Below, in pieces: positions 40,001 through 59,900 of a DNA stretch of 64,000 nt (positions within the stretch are counted from its first letter, which is position 1; each line of letters starts with the position of its first letter). This DNA comes from Baylisascaris procyonis (Eukaryota; Nematoda; Chromadorea; Rhabditida; Ascarididae), in the NCBI GenBank assembly GCA_037389465.1, contig JAZARR010000105.1:1984001-2048000 (forward strand), read 5' to 3'. The position numbers and the translations under genes are program-made. The notes under the pieces were generated by a model, which saw only the letters and a program-made list of their open reading frames with translations, made no database searches and was not told the DNA's origin.

Positions 40001-43000
40001 GCCTCGTCAATACAATTATAACTGTTTTATGTAAGGCTCGTTAAGTTTTTAGATTATATCGTTGTGGAAATTTTTCGAATTCTTTGTTTACCTGCTATTC
40101 TGCACCAACAGATAGCTGCTTCCTGCTAGAACTATCTAAACGACAGTATTATGGAAAATGTGCATTTCGGATATTTCAATGGGGCTGTTTAAGTTTTTTT
40201 ATGAGCTATTATACATCACACGACTGGAATCCACTCTAAATTTGTGGGAGGGGTAACCTAAATTTCCAAAAAAATCATTTTCACCTCATGTGCCGTTTTG
40301 TTTATTATGGAACTTAAGAAAAAAAAAAAACACGTTTGCAAATTTCTGAAATATATTCCACCATATTGAAATCAACATTTATTTTCTTGTGACTAAAATG
40401 TTCTATTGCTCACAAATGATCTCTCATTAGCGTTTCGATAGTTTATGATTCTTCTAAGTCGCTATACATTAAAAAATATCGATTGTTTCATGTATCTGCT
40501 AACTGCCAAATTGAGCTATGTCCATATTTTTGATTGAAAATGTGTCAGTTATTAGCTCCTAAAACGGTTATGTACGTTCTCAAAGGCTTTCTGAGGGCAC
40601 CCTTAAGGGAACTGAAGATAAAAAACATTGTCAGTACTTGAGGTCGATGCTGTCCGTACCTGAGGTAAATGCTACTAATACCTAAGGTGGGCGTGCATTG
40701 TGCTGAGGTATGTGGAATAATTCGGTCGATATGGCCCCATTCATCGGTGATTGAAGGATTGTTCCATATCCATATAAATCTATTGATAAAGTATCTTTCA
40801 ATTTAAATGCTATGAAAGGAATTCGATAATATAAATAAAAATTTCTTTATATTTATCTTTAAAAGGAGTAAAATTAAATTTTATGAAAAGCATTAAGTTT
40901 CGATTTTCTCTTTATTAATTCTTTATGCCTTTAAATTACAATCTACGCAGCATAACCAATTATAAAACGCTCTCAATTCGATGTTTTCTGAAGTAGGTGA
41001 GGTGAAAAAAAAAACGGCTGGATGCAGGTTAAATGCATTCCTATTTCCATCCCATAAATGGCCGCACTCGTTCGGCCCTCCTTCAAGCTCACTATTAAGA
41101 AGTGCTGACTAAACATATTCAAACACTTTTTTCTCAAAAAAAAAAAGAGTAAAAATGTATGGGATTGCGTATCGAACGAAATCGGAAAAACGAAATCATT
41201 AGAGATTTTTTAGAAAGAAAATCAAATCTGTATAATCAGAACTACTCAACTTCGCGTCTCATATAAAAAGATAAATATGTCCTCTCACTCCTTTTTTTTG
41301 ATTCATATTTTTGTGTGCATTCACTTAAATTGATCTTTTTTTTCTTTTTAAATCCATTGTCTTTAGAAGTGTTAATTTCTCTACTATGATATAATTTTGT
41401 GTATTTTTATTTAAAAATTTATTCCGTCCGTTTTCTTTTCTCTTATTCTTCACCTCGTCGATTCGTCAATCAAGTGCACGTTAGATATGCGAATAAACTC
41501 ATCATCAATCCAGGTGTATTGCAGAAATCAAAAACGTGATACAATTCAAACGTATTCGCTATCAACAATATTGACTAATTTTTCGATGATAAGTAAAACA
41601 AATAAATACAGTCAACGGTAGTTCTCAGTGAATAATTCGTCACGTACGAGTTCGTTCTCTTGCGTGTATTTATAGCCATCGGGCATTTTTTTAAACTTAT
41701 TTAAAGGTTACGTTATTTATATATAGGATAGACAAAGCTGGAATTTATTTTATACTGTTGAACTTTTCAGTCAACGAGAGTTCTTTCATTGAACATTTCA
41801 GCCCTATTGAAAACTCATCTGTACGAATTTCTTCACCTTTTCGTTATTAGCTACTGCTAGTGTAGGATTGCGAGATGTGTTAATATGTTTATTATGAAAA
41901 CCGCTAACCAGTTCAGGTGAGATTCTTTCGTATATATAGGCATCTCATGAATTTTAATTAAAAGTTGCGTCTAAATTGACAAACTTAAAGCTTATTTTTG
42001 GTTTCATAAGAGCGCGAACGTAGAACAGTCTCGCAACGATTTACAATCTACGTCGTTTGAGTGCTTGCTCGCTTATCACATCTCGTGATTATCAACTGTT
42101 GTGAGTTTAGCGACTGAATTTTTCATCTATATCTTCGTATTGACGAATTTCCTTGTCGATCGGTTGTGGCATTTACCGTATTCAATCAATTCACTACAGT
42201 AGATTGTACTGGTTGAATAATAAATAGATTCTGGGCATGGTACTTTGGCAATTATAACGAGTGGAAAACATATGAAGAAGTTGGTAGCACATACAATTTT
42301 GCATTTCTCTCGTTTGGTCAACCGTTTTTATAAGTTGCAAAATATGCTAAACATGCAAAATAATGCTCTAATATTTCAAATAATCTAAATGATTTAAAAT
42401 TGGAAAGGAAGGATCGATGTAGAATAAAAAAGCGTTTGTGCATTTCAAGAATAGCCGGTAGCTTGAGCGTGTTAGTCTCGCTTAGGGCGCATCTGTCCTT
42501 CCCTCATTCTGAAGCGCATCTATCATTTTGCACCTCTACCCACTCGGCGCTGTTTAACTATGGTTCTTACTGTTGTCAACAGGTTGTGCCGTTGAGTGAC
42601 TTAATCGAAGAAAGGTTGTCGCATTGAATGCGTCCTCGACTGGGCCACTCCTTAAAAAAACTTTCATCTTCTACTGTGATCAATCTTGGACTGCCACAAA
42701 CAGGAAATTAGCTGTCAACGAATCTTTTAACGAACTTCAGGCTATGATGACCTCGCATTACCCATAGTATTGTTGCGTTTTGCTGTTTCTTTGTTGTATG
42801 ACTTCATTGTCAACAACATAGAGTTTCTTTCTGATTCGGTTTACCTGTACAGACTATAAGCGTTCTTTAAAATACATCGTTCCTTTCCGAAGTTGTAAGA
42901 AATAGGTCTAGAGTTCGTTGAAGATTTTTTCAGTATTAACCATGTCACTTTAAAATCATGTTTTTATCATGAGCCACATGTATATGATGTACCGTGATAC

Positions 43001-43386
43001 GTGTCCCACATCTCGTAGGGAATGATGGCCCATCGGATGGGAATTTCCTGACTTTCTAGTCAGAGTCTCTAACCCCCTCCCCTCAATTCTCTTATCGGAG
43101 ATCTTCCTGCTCACAATGTTAGCAGCTGTTTCATTCGCATAATTTCTGGTTATTTTCTTTTACTGCACGGTGTTTCTCTTTAACATCTTTAAGTTGCGTT
43201 GATTCCATTTTCTGGCCAGAATCTCGCAAATAAAAGGCCAAATAATTTTTTACTGCTCTTCAATGATTGTAATGAAGCATATTTTATTGTTTTCTTATCT
43301 CTTATCTCTTACGGAACTTTATCATATATTACAGTTAAAATAGGTTTAAAAAAATTGAAGTAAATGATGATAATTTTAAGGATCGA
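37010..43386. other. Gene-free stretch between the Ig-protein and ABHD genes
   Basis: AT-rich with poly-T runs, a G tract at 37621-37644, and imperfect repeats of acctgaggt near 40635-40710. No motif-bearing frame seen on either strand. Confidence 0.5.
38298..38303 (+). terminator. Candidate polyadenylation signal downstream of the Ig-protein gene
   Basis: AATAAA about 1.3 kb after the TAA stop (37007-37009). It may be the 3' end of this gene. Assignment is by position only. Confidence 0.25.
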
Positions 43387-49540
<6,154 letters not shown>

Positions 49541-52500
49541 TGATGCATTCTCTTTGGAATGCAGTTTAAATCAACGGCCATTTATTCTTCACTGATGCAG
49601 TTGGGGACATTCAACTGCTAAAAACTCTAATTTACTTCTTCAATTAGATCACTAGAAAGTAACATTTATTTATACTCGCAATTGCGTTTAATGTAATGCG
49701 GGTAAACATGATGCCTTTAATTGTTGGGAAACTTGTCTTTGCATTTTTTTTCTCTTCCTCTTGCTTAGCTGCTTAGATATGCAGCCGCATTGTATCGCTT
49801 AAGTTACCTTTTGGGGATTAATATTTCTAACGAATTGAATAGCAACGCAAAAATATCTCAAAGTTTCGTTGTGCTATATGGTGAGACGTTAGAGATTGCT
49901 AACATTTTACTAGCCGTATTGCTCTATTTGTTAAAAAGGCATTACTTCTTAGTCGCGTGTTTTCCGAGGAATGAAGGGAAAGGAGGGATGACTCTTAATT
50001 ACATGCGGCTTCACTATTGTCGTGAACGAGTTTTGTGAGCCTATTACTCCACGTTCGTTTTCGTGTTTATTGAAATAGATTTCCGAAGTTAGCTTTACCT
50101 CATCTTATGTGATTTCTACTTGAAAGTTTTTAACTTAAAGATTCATTCAGAGATTATTGAAATCACAATTTATTTTCGTAGAGTTATTAGGCGGTTATTT
50201 TATAACAGGCTCAATTGCACTTGGAAAGTGAAGCTGATTTTTTATGTGCTTGAGAGGCACCTTATGAGGAGCGCATTTTTCTGTTGTTATTTTTGATATA
50301 TTCAAACAATGCTTAACACAATGATCTATTTTCTTTTATGTCCAGTATCTGTTTTGTTTAAAAAAAAAACACCATTAGGTTATTTCTACACAACAAGATT
50401 TCCGTTGGTTCAGTAGAGTTTCAATTTTTTTTCCAATCTTCAAAAGTTGGCTGCAATTTTTCTGTAATTATCATCATCTTTCTTGTTTTGTCATTAGCAA
50501 TCGTTAAAAATTTGCATATGGGTCTTATGCAGAAAATTAATATTACTTTTTTTTTTTTTTAAAAGAAAAATTCCTCTGCGTTCTTTTTGTTAGATGTTTC
50601 GCATCCATTAACGGTTAGCATCTTAGGCATATCATTATATTTTTGACCAGTTGCTATTTTGCTCACGCATAAAACTATCATTTTTGTTTCGAATATTTTA
50701 GCTTGTGATAGCTATCGCTTTTGAGGTTAGTTAGGATTATTTGAAACTCCTTAATTAATGAAGTTCTGCAGGACGTGATCTTGGGAATTGGAAATGATTG
50801 AGGGTTTTTTTTTTCGGTGTGAATTGATATGTAGTATTTTTGAAAGTGGCCGTTGAATGGCACGATACACATCGAAACCTAAGGTGCTTGTTACGCTTCT
50901 GAGATGATCTTTGGGGGTCGTTGATAAATAAATATGTCAAAAGATCCTTCTGTTGCGAATAGTTTATTGATTTTGTTGATCTATACGCATTTTTGCCATC
51001 GCATATGTCGTTCATAGTGAAGATATAAACATCGAACGTTTAGCTAGATATACGTCGCCATCTCGTTTCGTTTCACTTTATGGTCTCTTGAATGATCTTC
51101 ATAAGTCATCACGTTAAATTTTATAGTTGTGTGTTTCTGTGAACTATTTGGCATCATCGATAGGTTTTTATTTTCTGTTTCGACGATAATGCTTTGCTTT
51201 TTTACACTTTTCGAGTGTCATCGATTAGTGATCCTTTAAACGATGCTATTTGCTGTCAAAATTGGGTTTATATTTTTCTTGACCGAAGTATATTTCACTT
51301 TTTGTTCTCGACCATCGTTCATGTAGAAAAGGGTGGAGATGGAGTTGAGTCGTTCGAAGGGAAGTGGTACCAAGTCCCGTATGACTTAGCATCATAGAAA
51401 CCAGTCCCCGACGGCTTCTCAGCAGTCGGTTAAATACAGTTCGAGTTCAGAAAAGAGAGTGTTGTGCGAAAGGAGAGTGGTGATATATCCCCCTCGAGTA
51501 ATCGTTGAAAAATGAGAGAGGTGAGAGCTTGTTCCCATCCATCCGTAGCGCTCCCATTGCATCTATCCACATGTTTCCTTTCGAACAGATAAAATAGTGC
51601 ATTCATCCGCACCGTTAATTTCTAAGCGCTTGTTATAAACATACGATGTTTTTTTTTTCATTTTCTGTTTGTTTTCGTTAATTCGGAGTGCTTTAAATCA
51701 CTCCGATGGGCCGAACGGATCGTCTTCACAGGCTTATCAGACTATATTAGCCATTGTGTCTCAAAATTTGATTGCCATTCACGCAGTGAGATTTTTACTT
51801 CCGATTAGGGGCCTCATAGTTTTACGCAGTTTATAAAGATGTTTATTAAATTTTTTTGCCGCAGTTTTTATGAATATATGAATTTTTTGTTGTTCTTTTG
51901 TGGGAAGCAAAGATTTTAGACACTCATACGGACACACGTATATGTACGAACTGTTCTCACGATTGCGAAGTAGAAAATGCAGTTGTTGATTTAGGTGCCA
52001 TGCTTATATCATGGGAATCGTTTCATGTTATATGCAAAACGACGACTTTGAAGTAGCACACCTGGCATTTTACTCCACGAGGTGTCGTTTGCAACCTATA
52101 CTTCCCTAGCAGTTTGTCATCGACGAAATGGCGCATCTGCCCAACAGGTTGATGTAAAATCTGGTTGTCATTAGTTATTTGCAAATACGTTTATAGGGTA
52201 GCAGGTAAAGCAGTTCAAGTAGCAAGGATTTTGTTATCGCCCAACATTTCGATGCTTGCTTCTTGCGAAATATAGGTATGGATGCCTTTTTACTTCTCAC
52301 TATTGTTGTTTACGTGCTCATTAAGCTTTGATTTTGTGACTTAGTTGCGTTTGATGAGAAGACGATTCAAACTATGGACCTTTTTTTTTTTAAAGATATG
52401 GAACTTAAAAGGGAGAAAGAGTTTTCACGTGAAAATTGTTTATGTTGATCCCAAGCTGCAATTTGAATGAGCTTGATGAATGTGTCACCTTGTTATTGGT

Positions 52501-55500
52501 AGTTTTTAGTTATTTATACCATCAATTGCAAACAATTCATCTCTCACTGTCTAGGATGAGTAGAAAGGGAAATGTGTAGCGTTCGCTTGTATCATTTTTG
52601 TCTAATTCGTTAGATAAGCTTAAAATTTTGCCTTCATTTTGTTTACACTTGAAAGTTTTCTCTATCGAACTGCTAATCACTATGGTTTTTTATATTATAT
52701 GATTTATGTGCGTATATAATGCTATTATGAAGCAGTTGTTTAATGTGTTTTAAACGTCATAGCTGATGCCAAGCTTTCGTTTTTTTCGCAATTTTGCATT
52801 TTTGTTGTCTGTAGTTCACTTACCTGACAGCTGAAATAACTCGCTGCAAATTGTGTGAATGAATCCATTAATTGGCTCGATTCGGTTATAAGCCTTAAAA
52901 TGTTTTAATAAATGCATTTGCGGTATTTTTGAACATCAATCGATGCGATTTAATACTTGAGACTTACATGTGGAAGAAAATGTTCGCAAGATGGGATGAA
53001 AGATATACGGCCAGCACTAATAATATTTTTTTAAAATAGAATAGTGTGTTGATGTTTTGCACCGAATTTTTTATATTTATATATGTATTACTATATTTCC
53101 GAATTTATTGTAAATTTCGGCGAATAGGGGATTTCAGTTCCCCACATCTCCAGAGGTCTTTATATTATTTCATATTGGTTTTTTACCGACTGAAAGCTCG
53201 AACATCCTTGAATATTACCGACAAATCTGTCAATCTTCATCGGATGAAACATGTTAGGCGGCTCTAGTAATTTCAACGCTTATCGAAGCTGGTTCATGTT
53301 ACCGTCTACCGGTGGACAGACGTCTGTATAGTCTATCCTTTGTGGGCCATTGGTTTTGAGACTGAAACATGAGGAATAATTTTCAAAAGTTCTGAACGGT
53401 TTAAATAGCTTTTTTACTCTTTAGTTGTCAAAAAATTATGTTGAAATTTGCTCGCTTTTCGATATTTTTTCCGCCTAATTGCCTGATAATGGCGTGAGGT
53501 GAGATTTGTAATTTCAGGAGCACGACGGTGGAGGCAGTTGGTGGTTCCCATCGACTGGGAACTTAGTCGGTGCCGTTTGCATTGGCGTAGGGAAATCGTA
53601 TGAAGGGAGCGAAAGTTCAAGCCTCCAATAGAAGGTCCAATCAGCACTAGGAAGGAACGCTGTCGATTCGTTGACTCTGCTTATCTCTTCAAGAAAGATC
53701 GGTTCGTTTTATTCGTCATGTGATTCAAAAGTTTTCGATCCACTTGAATTGCTCTAAGCTGAGAGCTGTCATCAGTTTGCGTCTTAATCAAACTTCTTGC
53801 AAATCCATCATCACGAAAGTTTTTCGTTCACTTCACTCATCAACAAACTAACAGAAAAACTAACGTATCCCACTCTCTTTTTTTAGCATCTCAGAGGTGA
53901 TTTGATGTTTGATTTAGCAATTAAGATGTCTTTGTAAGATTACACTAAACAGCAACTTCTATGAGTGATTTAACTACGCAAACTTTGAAAAAAAAAAAAA
54001 ATTATCAAAGAAGATTGCTTCAAAAAAATTCAATTCGAAATATTGTGATTAAATTTTTGTTAAATTTTTATAAGTTTCTCGGTTGGTCGTTAGATTGAAT
54101 ATTGGCGCCAATTGGACTATTCGATAGTTTGCATAGAAAATTCGAATCATCAGATATTCGACAAAACTTCGCCTAAAAATTCGAAATGGAAGGAAACAAA
54201 TTTACAATTAACATAAATATTTTGAATATATGCATTTTGATAACTAGCCAATCTTAAAAGTCGGCTTATTGGAATTTCATTCAGTCTGTGCAATTTTTTG
54301 GATTCATGTTTCTACCTTACCTCATCTGCATATGCCTAGAGATGCTTATTTATTCGTTTGAGTGTTACTGAGTGAACATTTCTTTTACTTTTAACTATTC
54401 AATTTTAATCTTTATAATATTTCAAATGTTGTCGAACCTTTTGGCATATTTCTTTTTACCGAAACTTCGCAATTCGATTGTTTTTTTCTTATCAGATTTA
54501 GTGTAATTACTTTGAAAGATAGAATGATATGAGGGATGCAAAAGAATAATTTAAAGAGGACGACGTACATTGACAAAATGAGATGGATGTTTAGAAATCG
54601 TTTGGAATAGGCTAAAACGACATGTGAAAGGCACGTGAAGGTACCTGAGTTCGAACTACTCCACTCCAGGTAAAGGCTTTTATTTTTCTTCTACGTTATA
54701 GATTGTGCCGAAAAACTTAAATTAATATGCAATCTCCAGGGGCTGATAGAATCAAAGTTGTTGCGATAAGTCCATTTTTTTTTTTAAAATAAGACGATTG
54801 CAACAGCGGCGATCATGGAATAGTGTAATGGGATATGACACCATACTGCTGGTGGATACGTGTGGCAACTTGCTGTGACTTTCTGATTGCAACAGTGTCG
54901 TTTTCTAAAGATTGGTGGCTTTCTCCCTTTGGGCCCCATTTCGAAGTGCACTTTGCTTCAACTGTCTGCAATTTGAATAGAAGATGCCTGTCTTTTGAAG
55001 TGCCTTGGCGTTCACGTTAGGAGCTCTAACTAAACGGCACAAGGCTCGCATCCTCTAACAGTTGTGGCGTTGTCTTGCTGGTGTGGCATATTGGTTGTGA
55101 GGTGCCTCATAGGGCAGGCGTAGAGGCCGAAAATAATCAAGAAGTATTGCTAATTTGATGGATTTTGCTCCGATCCGAAGCTTATCGTCATATAGCTAGG
55201 CAAAGAATTTTAGAACTTCATCTCTTCATCTTTGATGTTTTATTAGCTGAAAAAATGCTTTTGACGATCTCATGTTGTTTTTAAATGTTACCGAGAGGCA
55301 AGTCTACAAGAAATTAAAGAGCTTCTCATTGAAGTCATTTGAATGAGCCGATTTTTGATGATGCACAATTTTTTGAATTGCGACATTGCAGTGTCATATT
55401 TGAATTGTCAACAGCATATTTAGAAGACACTCTCAAAGCTCACTGATTGTGTTGCTTGAGGAGCTCTCATTAAGCGCCGAGTGCGCTCGCTTTTCGATGC

Positions 55501-55900
55501 GTAATTCACTCTGCAATGATGTTCAACACCTCTCACAACGAGCTTCTGGTGGTTTGTGTACGATAATCAAAATTCTCGAGTGTTGCAGCGTCCTTCATTG
55601 ATGAAGGATGATCCTTCGTCGTTTATCCTCTCTATCCTTTCAACTAGCCTTCGTTCGGTCCCTCTTAGCACACGAGAGTCTTAGGATCGAATTGGTTTTC
55701 ATCAAACTCAATGTTGACCACACGGATCTACTTGAGTTTTTTAAAGTTTCAACTCATACAGTTGAGTTTTAGTTATAATTATCTCACATATTTTATTCCA
55801 TTCCATTTTCTCGGGAATGTGGTCGACTAAAAAGTGAATTGTAAATTAAGAGTCGAACGTTTACACGTTGCAGTGTTAGTGCTCTCCATACTGTCCTCTG
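49541..55900. other. Gene-poor stretch downstream of the ABHD gene
   Basis: Contains the ABHD 3' UTR and one or two exon-like segments of unknown meaning (53518-53631 and about 51327-51397). No known family recognised. Confidence 0.45.
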
Positions 55901-55907
55901 AAAGACA

Positions 55908-56900
55908 GTGGCTCACGATACCTTTACAGGTAAAATGTTTGCAAAATTCTTCGCTGACATTTTCAAGGTAGACAACCGCTTATCGCCAGATCTTCCATCG
56001 AGATGTGGAATTCTTCGAAGTACGATCGGTGTCAATCCGTTTTCTATTCCAAACACTATTAGAAATCTTGTCGATGAAATTAACCTCCTTAATGATAAGG
56101 TTGCGGAAGCCATTCTCAAACATTCACTTATTCGAAATACGATAAATCCGAATTCCTTTGCATTTTAGTCTGACCTCTCCACTGTCTCTTAATTCGTCTC
56201 TTCAATATGAGATTGGTTTGCTGTAATAGACAACCTCTTCCAACCGGAAATAGTGCACATTAACTACTCAAAGGCCTTCGACGTATGGAATCGACATAGG
56301 AAATAGCTCAAATAGCTAACGAAGTATGCGGTCTTCGGGTCTGGTCTTCCCTTCTGAAACAACATTTAGAGTGAATATATGTATATATGTAGCTCATAAT
56401 CCATAGACCACGTTTTCATTAGTGAAATCTTACAGGGCAGTATGCTAGGGTCCCTATCATTTGTTGTATACATTAACGATGTTTCTGAAAGATTGTCCAA
56501 TATGTGCATGTGAAAGTTGTTTGCCGATGACCTAAAAGTTTATAGATCTCCTATAGAGCCGCTAGCAAGTCTTTTTACTTTGCAAAAAAAAAGTTTAGAT
56601 GATTTTATCGCTTAGTCAGAAATCTGGAAATTAAACGTTTTCCGGAAAAACTGCCGTGTTTTGGATGTAACCCTCTAATCTATCATGAGCACTGAAGTAT
56701 TGTTGCATATTGATGACGGTATTTACGGTCTTGTCGTGATAATCTGTTCTGAGCTTAACTGAAATGCGCATTTCTCAAATGTTTTCTAGAAAGCTTTCCG
56801 AGTGGCGATTTCTGTTCTTAAAATGTCCAAAGTTACAAAATAAATGTTTTCGAAGCACTACCACAAAGCCTTTTTTTATATACTGTAGGTCTACAGTAGA
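55908..56900 (+). mobile_element. Decayed non-LTR retrotransposon (CR1/jockey-like) reverse transcriptase fragment
   Basis: One frame carries recognisable reverse-transcriptase blocks interrupted by stop codons but apparently without frameshifts: an upstream helical segment ('FADIFKVDNRLSPDLPSR'), then 'IDNLFQPEIVHINYSKAFD' at about 56226-56282 (family: D.SKAFD), 'LQGSMLGSLSFVVYINDV' at about 56430-56484 (family: Q GSVLGPLLF..YINDL), and the catalytic 'KLFADDLKVYRS' at about 56513-56550, with both aspartates of the active-site box kept. At least eight in-frame stops (first at 56166) make it inactive. I found no endonuclease domain, no 3' tail and no target-site duplication. The subfamily is inferred from motif style only. 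Confidence 0.75.
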
Positions 56901-56999
56901 GTGCTGCACACATTTTTAATCGAATTCCTGAGCAGAAAAAAAGAGGGAACGAGTATGCAGTTTGATGTTTAGTTGTGCTATCGGATCGTTATGGAGGTT

Positions 57000-59900
57000 C
57001 TGAGACATCGCAATGTCTAGTTTGTCCTCATTTCCTTTTCGAATGAAATATCCTCCCGGTTTTCAACTTACCGGCAGCTACTGCCTACTTAATGGGATGC
57101 TAAATTCGTTTCAGTTCGGAGCTATTCGTGCTTGCGATAAGTTGTTGTCATAGACTGTCAACACAAAACTCTATATTCATGAGTTTGATCTCCATTTACT
57201 TGCTGATCTCAGTATGCTGGTCTTTCCACGTGCATTACAACATTTTTTTCTTATGTTTGCAGCTTATTTGTAGTGTTTATGCAGTTCTTTTACTTTTATA
57301 TCCGCTTTTTTGCGGTTGTGCCACCGAAATGCTTTCAACAGTTTTGTTAATATACATGAAGACTGTTGTTCTTTTCACAACTTATGAGCATGCTTTAACA
57401 GTTGAGGGGAAGGCAGATTGGAGAGTAATACTGACGCTGGGGTCACCGAGTGAAATTTGAGCCTCATAGAAATTCGAGGCCTCCGATGTTCAAGATTCTA
57501 AGGAGTGGTCCTGGATCTCTGGTAATTCGAGTCTGCCTAACGGACAGTGCCCCTTCATTGATTGCTTCATTCGAAGCATCGATGCTGCGTACAAGAGTTT
57601 GCGAAATCCATAGTTTTTCTCCATATGCTGAAACGAGAGAAATTAGCGTTTTAAATGTGCATTCCTACTGTCATTGATATTGTGCTGTAAGAATATTGAA
57701 AGTAAGTGTTTGCCACTTGTATGGAGATATAGCAATGCTTACGTGGCAGTAATCTTATGAAGGTATTTGTAGGGGCATAAAAATATTCGGCCAATAAGTG
57801 ATTCACGGTCACTATTTTATAACAGATCATTCGAAGGGTATTCAGCTAATGTGAAAGCTTGATACTCGCCTAAGAATGTTGCAAAGCTATAATTGTATGC
57901 GATTTTAATGAGGTTCTGCGCTCACAATAAGTAGGCCAGCCATCAGCTTGCCGTGTAAGTACGACAGCCGGATGAGGTATCGATGAAGGATGTTGATTCG
58001 ATATGCGCTTACTTCTATATAAACAACTTTGTTGAACTATTGAAAGAATGATTTTTTGCTCCTCATACGGCTCGTTGCTTCTATGGACATGAGTTCCCAT
58101 CACATTTCCTCTTCTCACATCATCCTGTATACTGTATTTGCTCCTAAAGGGCGGTTCTTTCGGAAGCGGAATCACGCCTCACGCCAGTTTCTATACACTC
58201 ACTCATCGCATAGCTCACATGACAGCCGACTGGCAGTCATTCTTTGGTGCACCTTCGTTAACTGACGATTTGTTGTAGCTCAATGATTTATTCGAGCTTT
58301 TCATTTTCACATAAACCCAAGCACCTGGTTCAAATAGAGGGAGATTTTTGATGTAGAGGAGGTTTTCGCTGGGTAGAGACCTATTTGGTAAATAATAGGG
58401 GCGCTCAGTACCGATGCATAACTCCGTACTTAAAATCAATCACCCGAGAAGAAGTCGTACTTACACAAAATGATTTAACAACTTGTCAGTAACAGCACAT
58501 GTTTATTGTTGGTTAGCGAAAACAATTGTTTTTTTTTGTTTTTTTTTTTTTTTGTAGTGATGGTATATATCACTTTGCGGCTCATAGAATAAACATTTAT
58601 TTATCAATTATAAAAAATTTTCAGTATCCATTGTCGATTCCAACGTCTTTAGAATTGAACACTCATTTTATGAGGTCACCTATTCGAAAAACTATTGCAA
58701 AAACTTTTGTTCTTTTGCGTTTTTTAAAGGTAAATATCAATAACTCTTGTCCATTTTCGCACTTTTCCCCACTAAATTGATAAGAAATGAGAGAATCTCA
58801 TTTACTTGGGTGCCTCCTTTCATCTTGTTCATGTCGAATAACGAACACTGCTATAAGAATATAAACAGCATGGATGTAGACTGTTCATACTTTTGGAAAC
58901 GAATTTTCAGTGGGCAAAGATGTTACTGTATGCAATATGGAGTTGACGAGATTTCGTGCCAATGTTTTCATCTCACGCTATGATCATACGGTATGGAAAA
59001 TGTTGGCATCACAGAATTCTTTCCCGTAGTTTTATGGCCATAAGCTTGTTGAAGCGTGATGCGCACTTTTAGAAGTTAAGGCTGTCCTAACGAACCATCC
59101 ATCTCAAGCTCGTTCGTTTGCCATTCCACATTACTTGCATGAATGAGGATTGTTGCCGACTCAACTAGTGGCAACATATCTTAATGGTGAGATGATGCTG
59201 AGCGGTGCGTGAAGAGTAGTTCTGAGACATCAACTGGGATTGTTTTTATCGATACCTGGGTGGTCCGTATCGCTTTCTTTATTTTCTTTATTAACTTGTG
59301 CCAACATGCTTTTTTTATCTTCCATTTGATCTTACATTAAGCTAACAAATAAGAGAATAGATATGTAGAGCTAAATGTAGGAAAATCTTAAAACAACGAT
59401 GGAGATTTTCGCTACGGGAGTTGTTTTTTTTTTTTAAGGGAAAGGGAATGAGGTTGCTATGGCTAGGTAGGGAACAATATAATGCAAATCGGATTAATAA
59501 CCATAAACTACTTGGCTTGTGAAGTATTTTTGTGGCGGGATACAACTTTTGAAACCACTAAACAACAATATCCCTCATAATTTTTCGTTTATTGTGATTT
59601 ATGTCTAATATTAGTAATAATAATAATAAACTTCAGCACTGAAGCGATGTATTTCAATTGCATCACTATAAATTCAGAACACACTTTGCCTTATGACGAA
59701 TTGAATAAAAAATATACGCTATAAACTTATAAACATCGTATTTCTAAGTTCATTAATTTGAACGTTAAAGATCTATGGTGTTTATTAGCACAGTTTCGAA
59801 TCGATTTCATTAGTCATACTCAATAATCGAGGTATACTATTTCCTTTAATCTTAATTTTTATTGCTTTTTAGTCTTGTTTATCGTATCACCATAGTCAGT

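Noticed and set aside
51327..51397. Possible terminal exon (EKGGDGVESFEGKWYQVPYDLAS)
   Set aside because: The acceptor is weak, no partner exon was found and there is no family resemblance.
54630..54680. tRNA T-arm-like 'gagttcgaactac'
   Set aside because: No acceptor, D-arm or anticodon stem can be paired around it.
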